DNA of 37,561 nucleotides from Acidimicrobiales bacterium (GTDB lineage: Bacteria > Actinomycetota > Acidimicrobiia > Acidimicrobiales > Iamiaceae): NCBI GenBank assembly GCA_025463365.1, contig JAOBWM010000053.1, forward strand, positions 1 through 37,561, read 5' to 3'. A program made the position numbers and the translations under genes. This document shows, piece by piece, positions 16,601 to 28,391 of the stretch. The notes under the pieces are model-generated. The model saw only the letters and a program-made list of their open reading frames with translations. It was not told the origin of the DNA and did no database searches. Numbering within the stretch: position 1 is the stretch's first letter; every line of letters begins with the position of its first letter.

Positions 16601-17914
16601 TCAGCCGGCGTACGCGTCGGCCTGGTCGCCGACCTGGGCCACCACGTCACCCATCACGAGGTTGACGTCGACGAGGTGCAGCCCCCACTCGGGCGTGAGG
16701 TCACCCGGGATGTCGTCGGCGCGAGGCCCGTCTGGGCTCGGGTGGACCGTGGCCTGCAGGTAGTGGACGCCGTCCTTGGCCTGGCATTGCACGCTCACCA
16801 GCCCCGGCACGGACACGTAGGGCGTGGTGACCTTCCCAGCTGACGGATCGATCCACCCCCCGCCCGTCTGGCCGGCGCCGAGCGAGGAGAGGATCGATGC
16901 CTTGGCGTCGGCTGGGAAGTAGCTCTTGGCCTCCACGTCCCCCTTCGAGCCGCTCGGGTCGGCCGGGCTGACGCACCCCGCCACCTGGCCGGCCTTGCCG
17001 CCGCGGACCTTGCCGAAGAACGTGCCCGACGGGGGCGGGGCCGTAGCCCTGAAGGTCGCCCACGTGGTCACGCAACCCGGCTCGCCGTCCTTGGAGCACA
17101 ACGGCACCTTGGTGAAGTCGCCACCGACGAGCTTGCCGTCAGGCACGGCCACCGACCCGCCCGCGAGGTAGGCGCCGACGAGCTTGGCCCGCACGTCGGC
17201 GTTGGGGTCGATCTCCTTCTTGATGAGCTCGTCGAGGATCCCCGCCCCCTGGGAGTGGCCGATCAGCACCACGCCCCGGCCCTCGTTGTCCTGGGCCATG
17301 TAGGTGCGGAACGCGTCGAGCACGTCGGCGTACGGATCGCCCTGATCGCTGAACTTGGGGTCCCCGCCGCCGATCCGGCCGGCCAATCCGGCCAGGGTGC
17401 CCTGGCGGTACACCGGCGCGAAGAGGCGGCACACCGACTGGAGGCGCGCGGCCTGGTTGAGGGTGACGAACCCCTCCTCGTCGTCGGAGGCCTTCCAGTC
17501 GCTGTAGTTCGACTGGTCCCGCGAGATCGTCGGGTACACGTAGAAGCAGTCGACCTTGGGGTCGGCGGCGGGCTCGAACGGCTGGACCGTCAACGTCCCG
17601 TCGGCGGCCACCTCGGTGCTGTCGAGGTCGCCGTGGCAGAGGTCCTTCGGGGTGTCGGGGCGGCACACCCAATGGCCGGGGTCGTCGTAGCTCTTCGTCT
17701 TGTAGTCGGCGTAGCGACTAAGGGCCTTGCCGGTCCCCGCCGAACCACCGGCCGTCGTGGCCGTCTCGCCGGCCGCCTCTGTCGTGGACGACGAGGTGCC
17801 CTTGCCGGTCGATGCCTTGTCGGCGTCGCTGCCGCTCGAGCTGCACGACGCGACGCCCAGCAGCGTCACCGCGACGAGGGCGAAGGCGAGTCGACGGATC
17901 CGGTTCGAGGCCAT
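16601..17914 (-). CDS. DUF3089 alpha/beta-hydrolase lipoprotein (lipase-like)
   Basis: A 437-residue exported protein. Residues 1-24 are a lipoprotein signal peptide with the lipobox LLGVASC, so it should be lipid-anchored outside the membrane. A Ser/Thr/Gly-rich linker (about 25-62) leads to the hydrolase domain, which contains DCFYVYPTI and the nucleophile elbow GHSQG with Ser221, as in DUF3089 proteins of actinobacteria. Several Cys pairs suggest disulfides outside the cell. The family is annotated as lipase/esterase-like; the true substrate is not known. The start is the ATG at 17914, 6 nt after a TACGGT box, indicating a leaderless transcript. Confidence 0.85.
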   Translation of the reverse strand: MASNRIRRLAFALVAVTLLGVASCSSSGSDADKASTGKGTSSSTTEAAGETATTAGGSAGTGKALSRYADYKTKSYDDPGHWVCRPDTPKDLCHGDLDSTEVAADGTLTVQPFEPAADPKVDCFYVYPTISRDQSNYSDWKASDDEEGFVTLNQAARLQSVCRLFAPVYRQGTLAGLAGRIGGGDPKFSDQGDPYADVLDAFRTYMAQDNEGRGVVLIGHSQGAGILDELIKKEIDPNADVRAKLVGAYLAGGSVAVPDGKLVGGDFTKVPLCSKDGEPGCVTTWATFRATAPPPSGTFFGKVRGGKAGQVAGCVSPADPSGSKGDVEAKSYFPADAKASILSSLGAGQTGGGWIDPSAGKVTTPYVSVPGLVSVQCQAKDGVHYLQATVHPSPDGPRADDIPGDLTPEWGLHLVDVNLVMGDVVAQVGDQADAYAG

Positions 17915-17920
17915 GTCGGG

Positions 17921-17926
17921 ACCGTA
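17921..17926 (-). promoter_or_regulatory. -10 box TACGGT, leaderless start of the lipase-like gene
   Basis: On the minus strand TACGGT is followed by 6 nt (CCCGAC) and then the ATG at 17914. There is no Shine-Dalgarno sequence. Confidence 0.45.
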
Positions 17927-17958
17927 CTCCCGGGGTCTGACAGCCTGCCGTCCGACCG

Positions 17959-18663
17959 TCACACGGTGCGGTCGTCGAGCGGGAGGTGGTTGGCGTCGCC
18001 CAGGGCACGCAGCGACCAGAGGTTGGCGCCGGCCAGCGGGACCGTCCGCAGCAAGGCCACCGAGGCGTGTCCCATCGTGAAGCGATCCCACTCCCAGGGC
18101 TCGGGCTGCACGCCCAGCAGGTGAGCGACGATCGTGCTGTTGGTGCCGCCGTGGGCCACCATCACCACCCGCTCGGGCGCATCGGGGCCCACGTGCCACA
18201 GGCGGTGGTCGTCGGTGGGTTTGACGTCGAGCCCGGCGAGCTCGCCGTGGAGCCCACCGATGATCCGGTCGTGGAAGTCGCGCAGGGGCTCGCCGCCGGG
18301 GACGCCGTCCCAGATGTCAGCGAGCGGCCGCCCGCGGAGCTCCACGAACGCCTGCTCGATCTGGTCGATGGGCGCGCCCTCCCAGTCGTCGGGGTTGCGC
18401 AGCTCCCACATCCACTCCCGCACCTCGACGGGAAGGCCGAGCGTGGAGCTGATCGGCGCCGCCGTCTCCACGGCCCGGACGGCCGGGGAGACGAACAGCC
18501 GGTCGACCGGGCCCGGCGCCGGTTCGTCGCCGTGGTCGGCGAGCCGACCGGCCGCGGCCGCGGCCTGGGCGTGCCCAAGGTCGGTGAGGCCGGGGTCGTT
18601 GCGGCCCATGCCCTCGGGCGTGGTCCACGCCGGTTGGCCGTGGCGGACGAGGATCAGCTCCAT
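17959..18663 (-). CDS. histidine phosphatase family protein (phosphoglycerate-mutase-like)
   Basis: A 234-residue cytoplasmic enzyme with the branch-1 histidine-phosphatase signature LVRHGQ (Arg7, His8 as phospho-acceptor), the second arginine in SPAVRAVETA, the catalytic glutamate region MWELRNPDDW and the second histidine in VMVAHGGTNS. All catalytic residues are present. Substrate is open: sugar phosphates, nucleotides and phosphoproteins all occur in the family. It starts at the ATG at 18663, 7 nt after a TAGGGT box, so it is probably leaderless. It is divergent from the small coiled-coil-like gene at 18767. Confidence 0.88.
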   Translation of the reverse strand: MELILVRHGQPAWTTPEGMGRNDPGLTDLGHAQAAAAAGRLADHGDEPAPGPVDRLFVSPAVRAVETAAPISSTLGLPVEVREWMWELRNPDDWEGAPIDQIEQAFVELRGRPLADIWDGVPGGEPLRDFHDRIIGGLHGELAGLDVKPTDDHRLWHVGPDAPERVVMVAHGGTNSTIVAHLLGVQPEPWEWDRFTMGHASVALLRTVPLAGANLWSLRALGDANHLPLDDRTV

Positions 18664-18670
18664 GGCTCGG

Positions 18671-18676
18671 ACCCTA
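18671..18676 (-). promoter_or_regulatory. -10 box TAGGGT, leaderless start of the histidine phosphatase gene
   Basis: Minus-strand TAGGGT, 7 nt (CCGAGCC), then the ATG at 18663. Confidence 0.5.
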
Positions 18677-18699
18677 CCGAGCAACCTGGAAGGCCCCGG

Positions 18700-18707
18700 T
18701 ATAGGTT
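18700..18707 (+). promoter_or_regulatory. -10 box (TATAGGTT) of the 90-residue gene
   Basis: Extended TATAGGTT lies about 60 nt before the ATG at 18767. It forms a divergent pair with the histidine phosphatase promoter 24 nt away. The transcript would have a leader ending in ACGAGGAGCC, a good ribosome site. Confidence 0.45.
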
Positions 18708-18766
18708 CGCCGCCACCCCTGAACCGAGGCCGAAACCCGGCCCTCGCCCCCGAACGAGGAGCCTCC

Positions 18767-19039
18767 ATGCCCGAGCTCGACCTGTCCCGCATCCAAGCGC
18801 TCGTCGAAGAGGCGATCGACCAAGGAGCCTCCACGGTCGGCGAGATCCACCAGGCTGTCGCGGCGGCTCCCCTCAAGGCGCTGGGCCAGATCGAGCCCCT
18901 GAGCGGCGCGGCCGAGGCGGCGCGGGACCTGACCGAGCAGAGCATCGGATCCGTGTACGACACGATCCGCCGCGTCAACGAACAGGTCGGCATCTTCGCC
19001 GAACAGCTGCTGTCCAAGAAGGACGACCTGGCCGACTGA
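18767..19039 (+). CDS. small helical protein, unknown function
   Basis: A 90-residue, acidic, Cys-free protein with a strong ribosome site (GAGGAG, 6-8 nt before the ATG). It reads as long amphipathic helices with no hydrophobic membrane segment: Ile/Leu/Val at heptad-like spacing in residues 5-30 and 62-84, and an Ala/Gly-rich middle. The build is phasin-like or coiled-coil-like, but I do not recognise a family. It is followed 63 nt later by a single-helix membrane protein on the same strand; whether they share a transcript is not clear. Confidence 0.7.
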   Translation: MPELDLSRIQALVEEAIDQGASTVGEIHQAVAAAPLKALGQIEPLSGAAEAARDLTEQSIGSVYDTIRRVNEQVGIFAEQLLSKKDDLAD

Positions 19040-19102
19040 CATCGCCACGGCCGCAGCCCGAACCGGCCTCATGGCGGGGCCGGAACCGGCCGATGGGACG
19101 GG

Positions 19103-19636
19103 ATGCGGAGTGCCAGCGGGACCATCGACGCCGACGAGGTAGGACCGATCGACCCGGGCGACCCGATCGACCTAGTCGGACCCGAGGCTGCCGTGCCGCG
19201 CTCTGAGCGCCGACCTCGTCGCCTCGGCCCCATCGGCATCGTCGCCCTGGCCGGCCTCCTTGCAGTGGGCCTGACGTTCGCCGTCCGAGGCGTCCAGCGC
19301 TACCGGGTCGACCACCTCGCCGGACAGACCCGCACCGTCACGATCACCTACGAATGCGCCGACCACATCGCGTGGGACCAGCCGGGCTCGTCCTGGAGCT
19401 GGATCGGCTCTGGCCGCCCGGTGGACGGCTCGAACCGACCGTTCCTCCCGAACGACACGTCGCCGGTGCGACGGCAGACGGCGCAGGCAGTGGGCCTCAC
19501 CCACGTCATGACCGGCCGCCTGCACGTCGACACGACGACGGACGCCACGTTCACCGGTGCGGACGGCGGCCACCCTCTGGCACTCCATCGGGTGCGACGG
19601 CCCTACTTCTCGACGGCCGACTGCTGGGTGGCCTGA
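19103..19636 (+). CDS. single-pass membrane protein, unknown function
   Basis: A 177-residue protein. Residues 1-40 are acidic then basic (RRPRR just before the membrane), residues about 42-62 form one transmembrane helix (IGIVALAGLLAVGLTFAV), and the remainder should lie outside the cell. Two cysteines, in YECAD and near the C-terminus in TADCWVA, could form a disulfide. Conserved-looking aromatic residues (HIAWDQPGSSWSWIGSG) hint at a small beta domain. I do not recognise a family. It is convergent with sdhB, and a hairpin lies between. Confidence 0.6.
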   Translation: MRSASGTIDADEVGPIDPGDPIDLVGPEAAVPRSERRPRRLGPIGIVALAGLLAVGLTFAVRGVQRYRVDHLAGQTRTVTITYECADHIAWDQPGSSWSWIGSGRPVDGSNRPFLPNDTSPVRRQTAQAVGLTHVMTGRLHVDTTTDATFTGADGGHPLALHRVRRPYFSTADCWVA

Positions 19637-19646
19637 GCCCAGGCCA

Positions 19647-19661
19647 GAGGGCATGGCCCTC
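19647..19661. terminator. hairpin between convergent genes
   Basis: GAGGGC-ATG-GCCCTC, a perfect 6-bp stem with a 3-nt loop, 10 nt after the stop of the single-pass protein and 44 nt beyond the sdhB stop. It could serve both strands. Confidence 0.45.
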
Positions 19662-19705
19662 CCGCCACTCGCAATGCCGACCGATCAACGCGACCGAGCC
19701 GGCGG

Positions 19706-20472
19706 CTACTTGCGGGAGAGGGTGCGGCGGTTCTTGAACTTGGCCGCGAGGTAGTCCCTGTTCATCAGGGCGATGAAGTCGATCGAGATTTCCTTCGGGC
19801 ACGCCTCCTGGCACTCGCCATGGTTGGTGCAGGAGCCGAAGAACTCCTCCATCGTGTCCACCATGGCCTCGACCCGGGCGTGGCGCTCGGCCTGGCCCTG
19901 GGGCAGCAGGTTGAGGTGGGCGACCTTGGCCGACGTGAACAGGTTGGCGGCCGAGTTCGGGCACGCCGCCACGCACGCACCGCAGCCGATGCAGGCGGCC
20001 GCGTCCATGGCCGCGTCGGCCACCGGCTTGGGGATCGGGATGATGTTGGCGTCGGGAGCCCCACCGGTCTCGGCGGTGATGTAGCCGCCCGACTCGACGA
20101 TGCGGTCGAACGCCGCCCGGTCGACCATCAGGTCCTTGATGATCGGGAAGGCGGCGGCGCGCCAGGGCTCGATCACGATCTCGTCGCCGTCGGAGAACTT
20201 CCGCATGTGGAGCTGGCAGGTGGCCGTGCCCTTCTGCGGGCCGTGTGCCTGGCCGTTGATCATGAGCGAGCACGTGCCGCAGATGCCTTCGCGGCAATCG
20301 TGGTCGAACACCACGGCGTCCTTGCCCTCGTTGATCAGGCGCTCGTTGACGAGGTCGAGCATCTCGAGGAACGACATCTCGTCGTTGATCCCCGGAGCCG
20401 CGATGGTGTCGAACGACCCGTTCGAGTCCGGGCCGTCCTGGCGCCAGATCTTGAGGGTGAGGTTGAGTTCCT

Positions 20473-20476
<4 letters not shown>
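19706..20476 (-). CDS. sdhB: succinate dehydrogenase iron-sulfur subunit
   Basis: A 256-residue electron-transfer subunit of complex II. The [2Fe-2S] ligands are in CREGICGTC plus a later Cys (TATCQL). The [4Fe-4S] and [3Fe-4S] ligands are in [12 protein letters not shown] and [12 protein letters not shown]. It passes electrons from the FAD of SdhA to the heme/quinone site of SdhC. The start is GTG at 20476, overlapping the sdhA stop (GTGA), so translation is coupled. Last gene of sdhCAB. Sequence style ([13 protein letters not shown]-type N-terminus, cysteine spacing) fits the non-E. coli, menaquinone-linked class. Confidence 0.95.
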
Positions 20477-22389
<1,913 letters not shown>

Positions 22390-22411
22390 GGTTCGGTTCC
22401 TCAGCCTGGGA

Positions 22412-23161
22412 TCAGTGGACGGCCACGATGCCGGCCAAGATGGCGACGGGCATGGCGACGTTGCCGACGACGATGAGTGCCGCGAACCCGGCGGCGAAGT
22501 TGCGGCGCCAGGCGTTGAAGCGGGGGTTGTTCCAGCCGAGCGACTGGAAGAGGCTCCACGCACCGTGGAACAGGTGCACCCCCAGTGCCAGGTTGGCGAC
22601 GATGTAGAGGATGCCGACCGGGATCCGATGGAGGCTGGTGCTCACGTTGGCGTAGGCGGCGCCCCGGTGGAACGAGTAGCCGGTGCCGGTCCAGCTGAGG
22701 TCGAACAGGTGCCACACCAAGAAGAGGCCGAAGATCACGCCGGTCCAGCGCATCGTTCGGCTGGCGAAGTTGGCGGCGATGTAGTCGCGCTGGCTCTGGT
22801 ACTTCACCGGTCGGGCGGCGTGGTTCATCCGCGTGAGGGAGTAGGCGGCGTGGATGTGCAGCGCGAAGGCGACGATCAGCCCGCCACGCAACAGCCAGAG
22901 CGTGACGGTCCGAGGAAGGACGGGTACGAGCAGCTCCCGGAGGAACTCGGCGTAGTGGTCGAACTCTGCCGGACCGAGGAACATCTTCAGGTTCCCGATC
23001 ATGTGCAGGAGCACGAACCCCATCAACATGATGCCCGTGACCGCCATCACGTACTTCTTGCCGAGGGCCGAGCGATAGAGCTCGATCGGGAACGGGGCTT
23101 TGCGCTTCGCTCGCTTGGTTCCGGCACCGGCCGGACCGCGAGCAACCGTTGAGGTAGCCAT
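22412..23161 (-). CDS. sdhC: succinate dehydrogenase cytochrome b subunit (single-subunit type)
   Basis: A 249-residue membrane anchor with five hydrophobic helices after a basic N-terminus (about residues 1-30). Histidines suited to binding two hemes lie in the helices: [23 protein letters not shown] and GVHLFHGAW. This matches type-B complex II, which has one cytochrome b protein and no SdhD, and indeed no sdhD gene is present. Such enzymes usually reduce menaquinone. First gene of sdhCAB. The ATG at 23161 lies 8 nt after a TAGCGT box, so the operon transcript is probably leaderless. Confidence 0.93.
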   Translation of the reverse strand: MATSTVARGPAGAGTKRAKRKAPFPIELYRSALGKKYVMAVTGIMLMGFVLLHMIGNLKMFLGPAEFDHYAEFLRELLVPVLPRTVTLWLLRGGLIVAFALHIHAAYSLTRMNHAARPVKYQSQRDYIAANFASRTMRWTGVIFGLFLVWHLFDLSWTGTGYSFHRGAAYANVSTSLHRIPVGILYIVANLALGVHLFHGAWSLFQSLGWNNPRFNAWRRNFAAGFAALIVVGNVAMPVAILAGIVAVH

Positions 23162-23169
23162 CACCGGCG

Positions 23170-23175
23170 ACGCTA
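23170..23175 (-). promoter_or_regulatory. -10 box TAGCGT of the sdhCAB operon
   Basis: Minus-strand TAGCGT, 8 nt (CGCCGGTG), then the sdhC ATG. A TTGCCG lies 19 nt upstream as a possible -35. Confidence 0.5.
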
Positions 23176-23584
23176 CCTCTGCCCCCTGCTGCCACGGCAA
23201 ACGATGGCGTGACCGCCGCCACATCCGGTGTCGTTGCGGCCGTTCGCGTGACCCGTGCCGCGTCCCTGGGGCCAGGTCGGTCCCGTCCTGAGCAGGCGTT
23301 GCGGGCTCGATGCCAGAAAAGTCCCGCTATCGGGCGGTAGCGTGAGGGTTCACAGGTGCATGAGCACCGCTACCCATGGGGTGCGGATATGTCATCGTTT
23401 CCGACGCCGCTCGGACGACTGCGCGGGCGGTGGTCCCCGGCCAGCCGTAAAACCGGACATAACGCCTACCCTGGTGTGCCGGGTTCGCGGGATCCGGCAA
23501 CTACTCATCAGGAGGCTACTCATCAACCTGTCTACTGATCCGGCTGTCGCTGCCCGAGTAGCACGTTTGCCAAGGTCAACGGCC
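23176..23584 (+). promoter_or_regulatory. long leader of the XRE regulator gene
   Basis: No convincing gene fills this 0.4-kb gap. On the plus strand a TAGCGT box (23338-23343) and a TACCCT box (23467-23472) could each start transcription. CTACTCATCA occurs twice as a direct repeat (23501-23510 and 23516-23525), flanking GGAGG so that AGGAGG (23510-23515) forms a strong Shine-Dalgarno sequence. What follows it in frame is ATC (6 nt) and CTG (12 nt), not ATG. The repeat could be an operator for the regulator itself. Confidence 0.4.
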
Positions 23585-23938
23585 ATGGAAGGTGCGCTGC
23601 AGTTTGTCGTTGGCCGAAACCTGCGCCGGGTTCGCAAGTCGCTCGGGTATTCACAGGAGTCGTTCGGCGAGCACGTGGGTTGGCATCGCACGTTCGTGGG
23701 CGCCGTCGAACGTGGTGAGCGCAACCTCACCCTGCGGACGGTCGAGCGCATCTGCGATCAGCTGGGGGTCCATCCGCTCGACCTCCTGTTCGACCAGGAC
23801 TCCGTCGTGATCTTGCGGTCGGAAGAGGACGACTCTCCGCGCTTCGTCGAGCGCACGCTGCTGCGCGCCGCGGACCGCCCGGGAGCGAAGGGCTCCGCAC
23901 GCCCGCCAGCCGGGCGGCGGACCCGCCCCGGGACCTGA
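23585..23938 (+). CDS. XRE-family DNA-binding regulator
   Basis: A 117-residue protein whose residues about 8-65 form a Cro/C1-type helix-turn-helix: RNLRRVRKSLGYSQESFGEHV is helices 1-2, then the recognition helix region RTFVGAVERGERN and TLRTVERICDQLGV. The C-terminal 45 residues are charged and Pro/Arg-rich with no clear fold. I chose the ATG at 23585. The frame stays open upstream, and a strong AGGAGG precedes an in-frame ATC (23522) and CTG (23528), so an N-terminal extension of about 19-21 residues is possible. It precedes an ImmA/IrrE peptidase gene by 39 nt, the classic repressor-plus-peptidase pair in which the peptidase cleaves the repressor. Confidence 0.85.
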   Translation: MEGALQFVVGRNLRRVRKSLGYSQESFGEHVGWHRTFVGAVERGERNLTLRTVERICDQLGVHPLDLLFDQDSVVILRSEEDDSPRFVERTLLRAADRPGAKGSARPPAGRRTRPGT

Positions 23939-23977
23939 CGCCGCTTCGCTGTCAGAGGCCATCGCCATGATGGTGAC

Positions 23978-24400
23978 ATGACGCGATGGAACCCTTGGCG
24001 AGCCTTGCGCTCGAGCGGTGCCCAGTTCTGGTTCGCCTCGCTCGACGGGGACCGCGGCCGATGGATCCGCGGCCCCGCCGGAGACGAGATCCTGCTGGCC
24101 CCCTCGCTCACGCGCCAGGAGCGCCGGGAGGTCCTCGCCCACGAGCTCGTCCACGCCGAGCGCGGCATCGGGTGGCCGGTCGCCACCCCGGCCACGATGG
24201 AGCTCGAGGAGGAGCGCGTCTGGCGCATCGCCCTCGGCCGCCTGGCCCCGAGCGAGGAGGTGGAGGCCTTCCTCCGCCGGCGCGGGACGGTGGGCCCGGT
24301 GACGGTGGCCGATGTCGCCGAGGAGTTCGACCTCTCGCCGGATGGCGCCGCTCGCCTCGCCCGCCTGCTCGCCGTCCAGGTGGGGCGGCTGCCGCCTTGA
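23978..24400 (+). CDS. ImmA/IrrE family metallo-endopeptidase
   Basis: A 140-residue protein with the zinc-peptidase motif HELVH (His55-Glu56-Leu-Val-His59) inside LAHELVHAERG, and a downstream acidic helix (MELEEERVWRIALGRL) supplying the likely third ligand. Related enzymes cleave XRE repressors on signal (ImmA with ImmR; IrrE with DdrO). The preceding gene encodes such a repressor, so the two probably form one switch. The N-terminal 30 residues and a C-terminal winged-helix-like stretch (VTVADVAEEFDLSPDGAARLARLL) flank the motif. The start is an ATG behind a CATGAT box without a ribosome site. It is convergent with the carotenoid oxygenase. Confidence 0.82.
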   Translation: MTRWNPWRALRSSGAQFWFASLDGDRGRWIRGPAGDEILLAPSLTRQERREVLAHELVHAERGIGWPVATPATMELEEERVWRIALGRLAPSEEVEAFLRRRGTVGPVTVADVAEEFDLSPDGAARLARLLAVQVGRLPP

Positions 24401-24406
24401 GCGCGA

Positions 24407-25978
24407 TCAGAGCTGGGCGTCGTCCACCCACAGCCCGTGGAAGCCGAACGGCACACGGACCGGGAGCTGGACCTGGGCCACGGGCCCGTCCGCGATCGCC
24501 TGGGCATCGAAGATGGCGAGCGCTGACCGGTTCGACGGTCGATCCCACACGAAGGTGAGGAGCCAGCCTTCGCCCTCTTCCGTGCTGTCTGCCGCGGGCA
24601 CGAAGAACCCCTCCCCGGCGCGGGTCTTCTCGCCGGGCGACCACACGTCCTCGGCGCCAGTCTTCAGGTCGACGTGGCACAGGCCCGCCAGCTCGAACCC
24701 GTAGGTCGCGTCGGACGCCGTGCTGGTCGCGAACCACCCGTGGCGCGTCGACCGGCCGGTGTGGCGCCGGTCGTGGGTCGGGAGGTCCATCGATCGGTCC
24801 GACAGCTGGCGCTCGGAGAACGTCAGGTCCTTGCCGGCGGTGCCGATGCGCCATTCGTGCAGGTGGGAGGGGAGCAGGTCGCCCTTGGGCCCGAAGGCCT
24901 GCTCCTGCTTGTTGAGGTGCAAGACGATGTCGTCGCCGTCGCGGTGGGCGTTCAGGCCGTGGAAGACGAAGCACTGGGGGATGTCGACCCACCGGATGTC
25001 GGCTGGACCGCCCTCGAGCGGGAGGACCGCGACGCGGCTGCGGCCTCCGGCGTTCCAGTGGAACGGAATCGAGGGGTTCGGGTTGTTGGCATCGGTGCCG
25101 AACACGACCGGACCGATCCAGAAGATCGCGTCGCGATCGGTCACCGCGAAGTCGTGAACCATGCTCGCGGCCTCGAGGGCGATGGGCGTCACCAGGTCGA
25201 TGCGCCCCTGCGGGTCGGCGGCGTAGTACGTCAGGGTGGGCGAGACGATCTCGTATCCGAAGAAGTGCATGCGACCGGTCGCCGGGTCGATCTTGGGGTG
25301 GGCGGTCATCGTGTTGCCGAGCTTCCCGTCGAAGCTCCAGGGGCCCACGGTCGAGAGGTCGCCCGTGTCGAGCTCGAAGGGCCAGCCGACCTCGCCAGTG
25401 GTGAGCAGCTTCCCGGCGTGGTGGACGAGGGCGACGTTGCTCTGGTTGTTCTGCTTGCCGGGGACGCTGCCGAAGTTCAGGGCGTCCTTGCCCGCGGCGG
25501 CGAGCGGCGTCTGCACGTAGCGGTTCCGATACCACGTCGCCTTGCCGCGCTCGAGGCGGACGCCGTGCACCATGCCGTCGCCGAGGAACCAGTGGTCGCT
25601 CTTGCCCGTCGGCGGGTTGGAGCCGTTGCGCACGAAGAGCCCGGAGAGCTCCTTCGGGATCGCGCCCACGACGGTGAGGTCGGCCTTGCGGAGCGTCTCC
25701 TCCTTCGTGACCGAAGCGAAGTTGCCCTGCTCCCAGTACGGCCGGCTCGGGTCGTAGGGCGGGATGACTCGGGTGGTCGTGGTCGCGCCGCGGTCGAGCC
25801 GGCCCCGCGTGCTTCGGGTTGCGGTCGTCGGGCCGTCGGAGCTGCACGCGGCGAGCGCGCCGACCCCGCCGAGCCCCAGACCGGCCGCCCCCAGCCCGAG
25901 CGCTCGCAGCACCGTCCGGCGGTCGGTCGCCCGGGGTGGATCATCCTGGCGCCGCGCGTCGTCCGGATCCTCTGGCAT
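24407..25978 (-). CDS. exported carotenoid oxygenase (Tat signal, lipobox)
   Basis: A 523-residue member of the RPE65/apocarotenoid-oxygenase family, a seven-bladed propeller that cleaves carotenoid double bonds with non-heme iron. All four iron-ligand histidines are present: His227 (AHPKID), His275 (HDFAV), His340 (FHGLN) and His514 (FHGLW). The N-terminus has a twin-arginine signal (DRRTVLRALGLGAAG, about 20-35) ending in a lipobox-like LAAC, then a Thr/Arg-rich linker. This means Tat export and possible lipid anchoring, unusual for a family that is mostly cytoplasmic. The ATG at 25978 has GGGAG 7-8 nt upstream and a TAGGGT box 32 nt upstream. No carotenoid synthesis gene is in this window. 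Confidence 0.87.
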   Translation of the reverse strand: MPEDPDDARRQDDPPRATDRRTVLRALGLGAAGLGLGGVGALAACSSDGPTTATRSTRGRLDRGATTTTRVIPPYDPSRPYWEQGNFASVTKEETLRKADLTVVGAIPKELSGLFVRNGSNPPTGKSDHWFLGDGMVHGVRLERGKATWYRNRYVQTPLAAAGKDALNFGSVPGKQNNQSNVALVHHAGKLLTTGEVGWPFELDTGDLSTVGPWSFDGKLGNTMTAHPKIDPATGRMHFFGYEIVSPTLTYYAADPQGRIDLVTPIALEAASMVHDFAVTDRDAIFWIGPVVFGTDANNPNPSIPFHWNAGGRSRVAVLPLEGGPADIRWVDIPQCFVFHGLNAHRDGDDIVLHLNKQEQAFGPKGDLLPSHLHEWRIGTAGKDLTFSERQLSDRSMDLPTHDRRHTGRSTRHGWFATSTASDATYGFELAGLCHVDLKTGAEDVWSPGEKTRAGEGFFVPAADSTEEGEGWLLTFVWDRPSNRSALAIFDAQAIADGPVAQVQLPVRVPFGFHGLWVDDAQL

Positions 25979-26010
25979 CTCGTTCTCCCTGGGTCCCGCT
26001 CCGGCGGCCA

Positions 26011-26016
26011 ACCCTA
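26011..26016 (-). promoter_or_regulatory. -10 box TAGGGT of the carotenoid oxygenase gene
   Basis: Minus-strand TAGGGT, 32 nt before the ATG, followed by a GGGAG ribosome site. This makes it a led transcript, unlike most neighbours. It lies between the GH2 stop (26037) and this gene's start. Confidence 0.4.
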
Positions 26017-26036
26017 GGAGGAAGCGTTCGCGTCGG

Positions 26037-28274
<2,238 letters not shown>

Positions 28275-28280
28275 CCGTCG

Positions 28281-28286
28281 AACCTA
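28281..28286 (-). promoter_or_regulatory. -10 box TAGGTT, leaderless start of the GH2 gene
   Basis: Minus-strand TAGGTT, 6 nt (CGACGG), then the ATG at 28274. Confidence 0.5.
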
Positions 28287-28378
28287 TCCCGCCACCCTCG
28301 GCGCCCCGCCCGGGGCCTGGCCCGATGACCTGAGGCCACGACGGTGCCGGCGCCGGTGGCGGGGCCCGGGGTCGGCGG

Positions 28379-28384
28379 TAGCTT
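28379..28384 (+). promoter_or_regulatory. -10 box TAGCTT, leaderless start of the MoxR-type gene
   Basis: TAGCTT, 7 nt (CGACGAG), then the ATG at 28392. Together with the GH2 promoter it forms a divergent pair in a 117-nt gap. Confidence 0.5.
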
Positions 28385-28391
28385 CGACGAG

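Noticed and set aside
16601-18199. Longer start for the DUF3089 protein
   Set aside because: The upstream part is antisense to the histidine phosphatase gene, and the ATG at 17914 begins a clear lipoprotein signal with a promoter just before it.
23356-23538. 60-codon leader peptide gene upstream of the XRE regulator
   Set aside because: No ribosome site, no recognisable sequence, and it overlaps the direct repeats; composition gives no support for coding.
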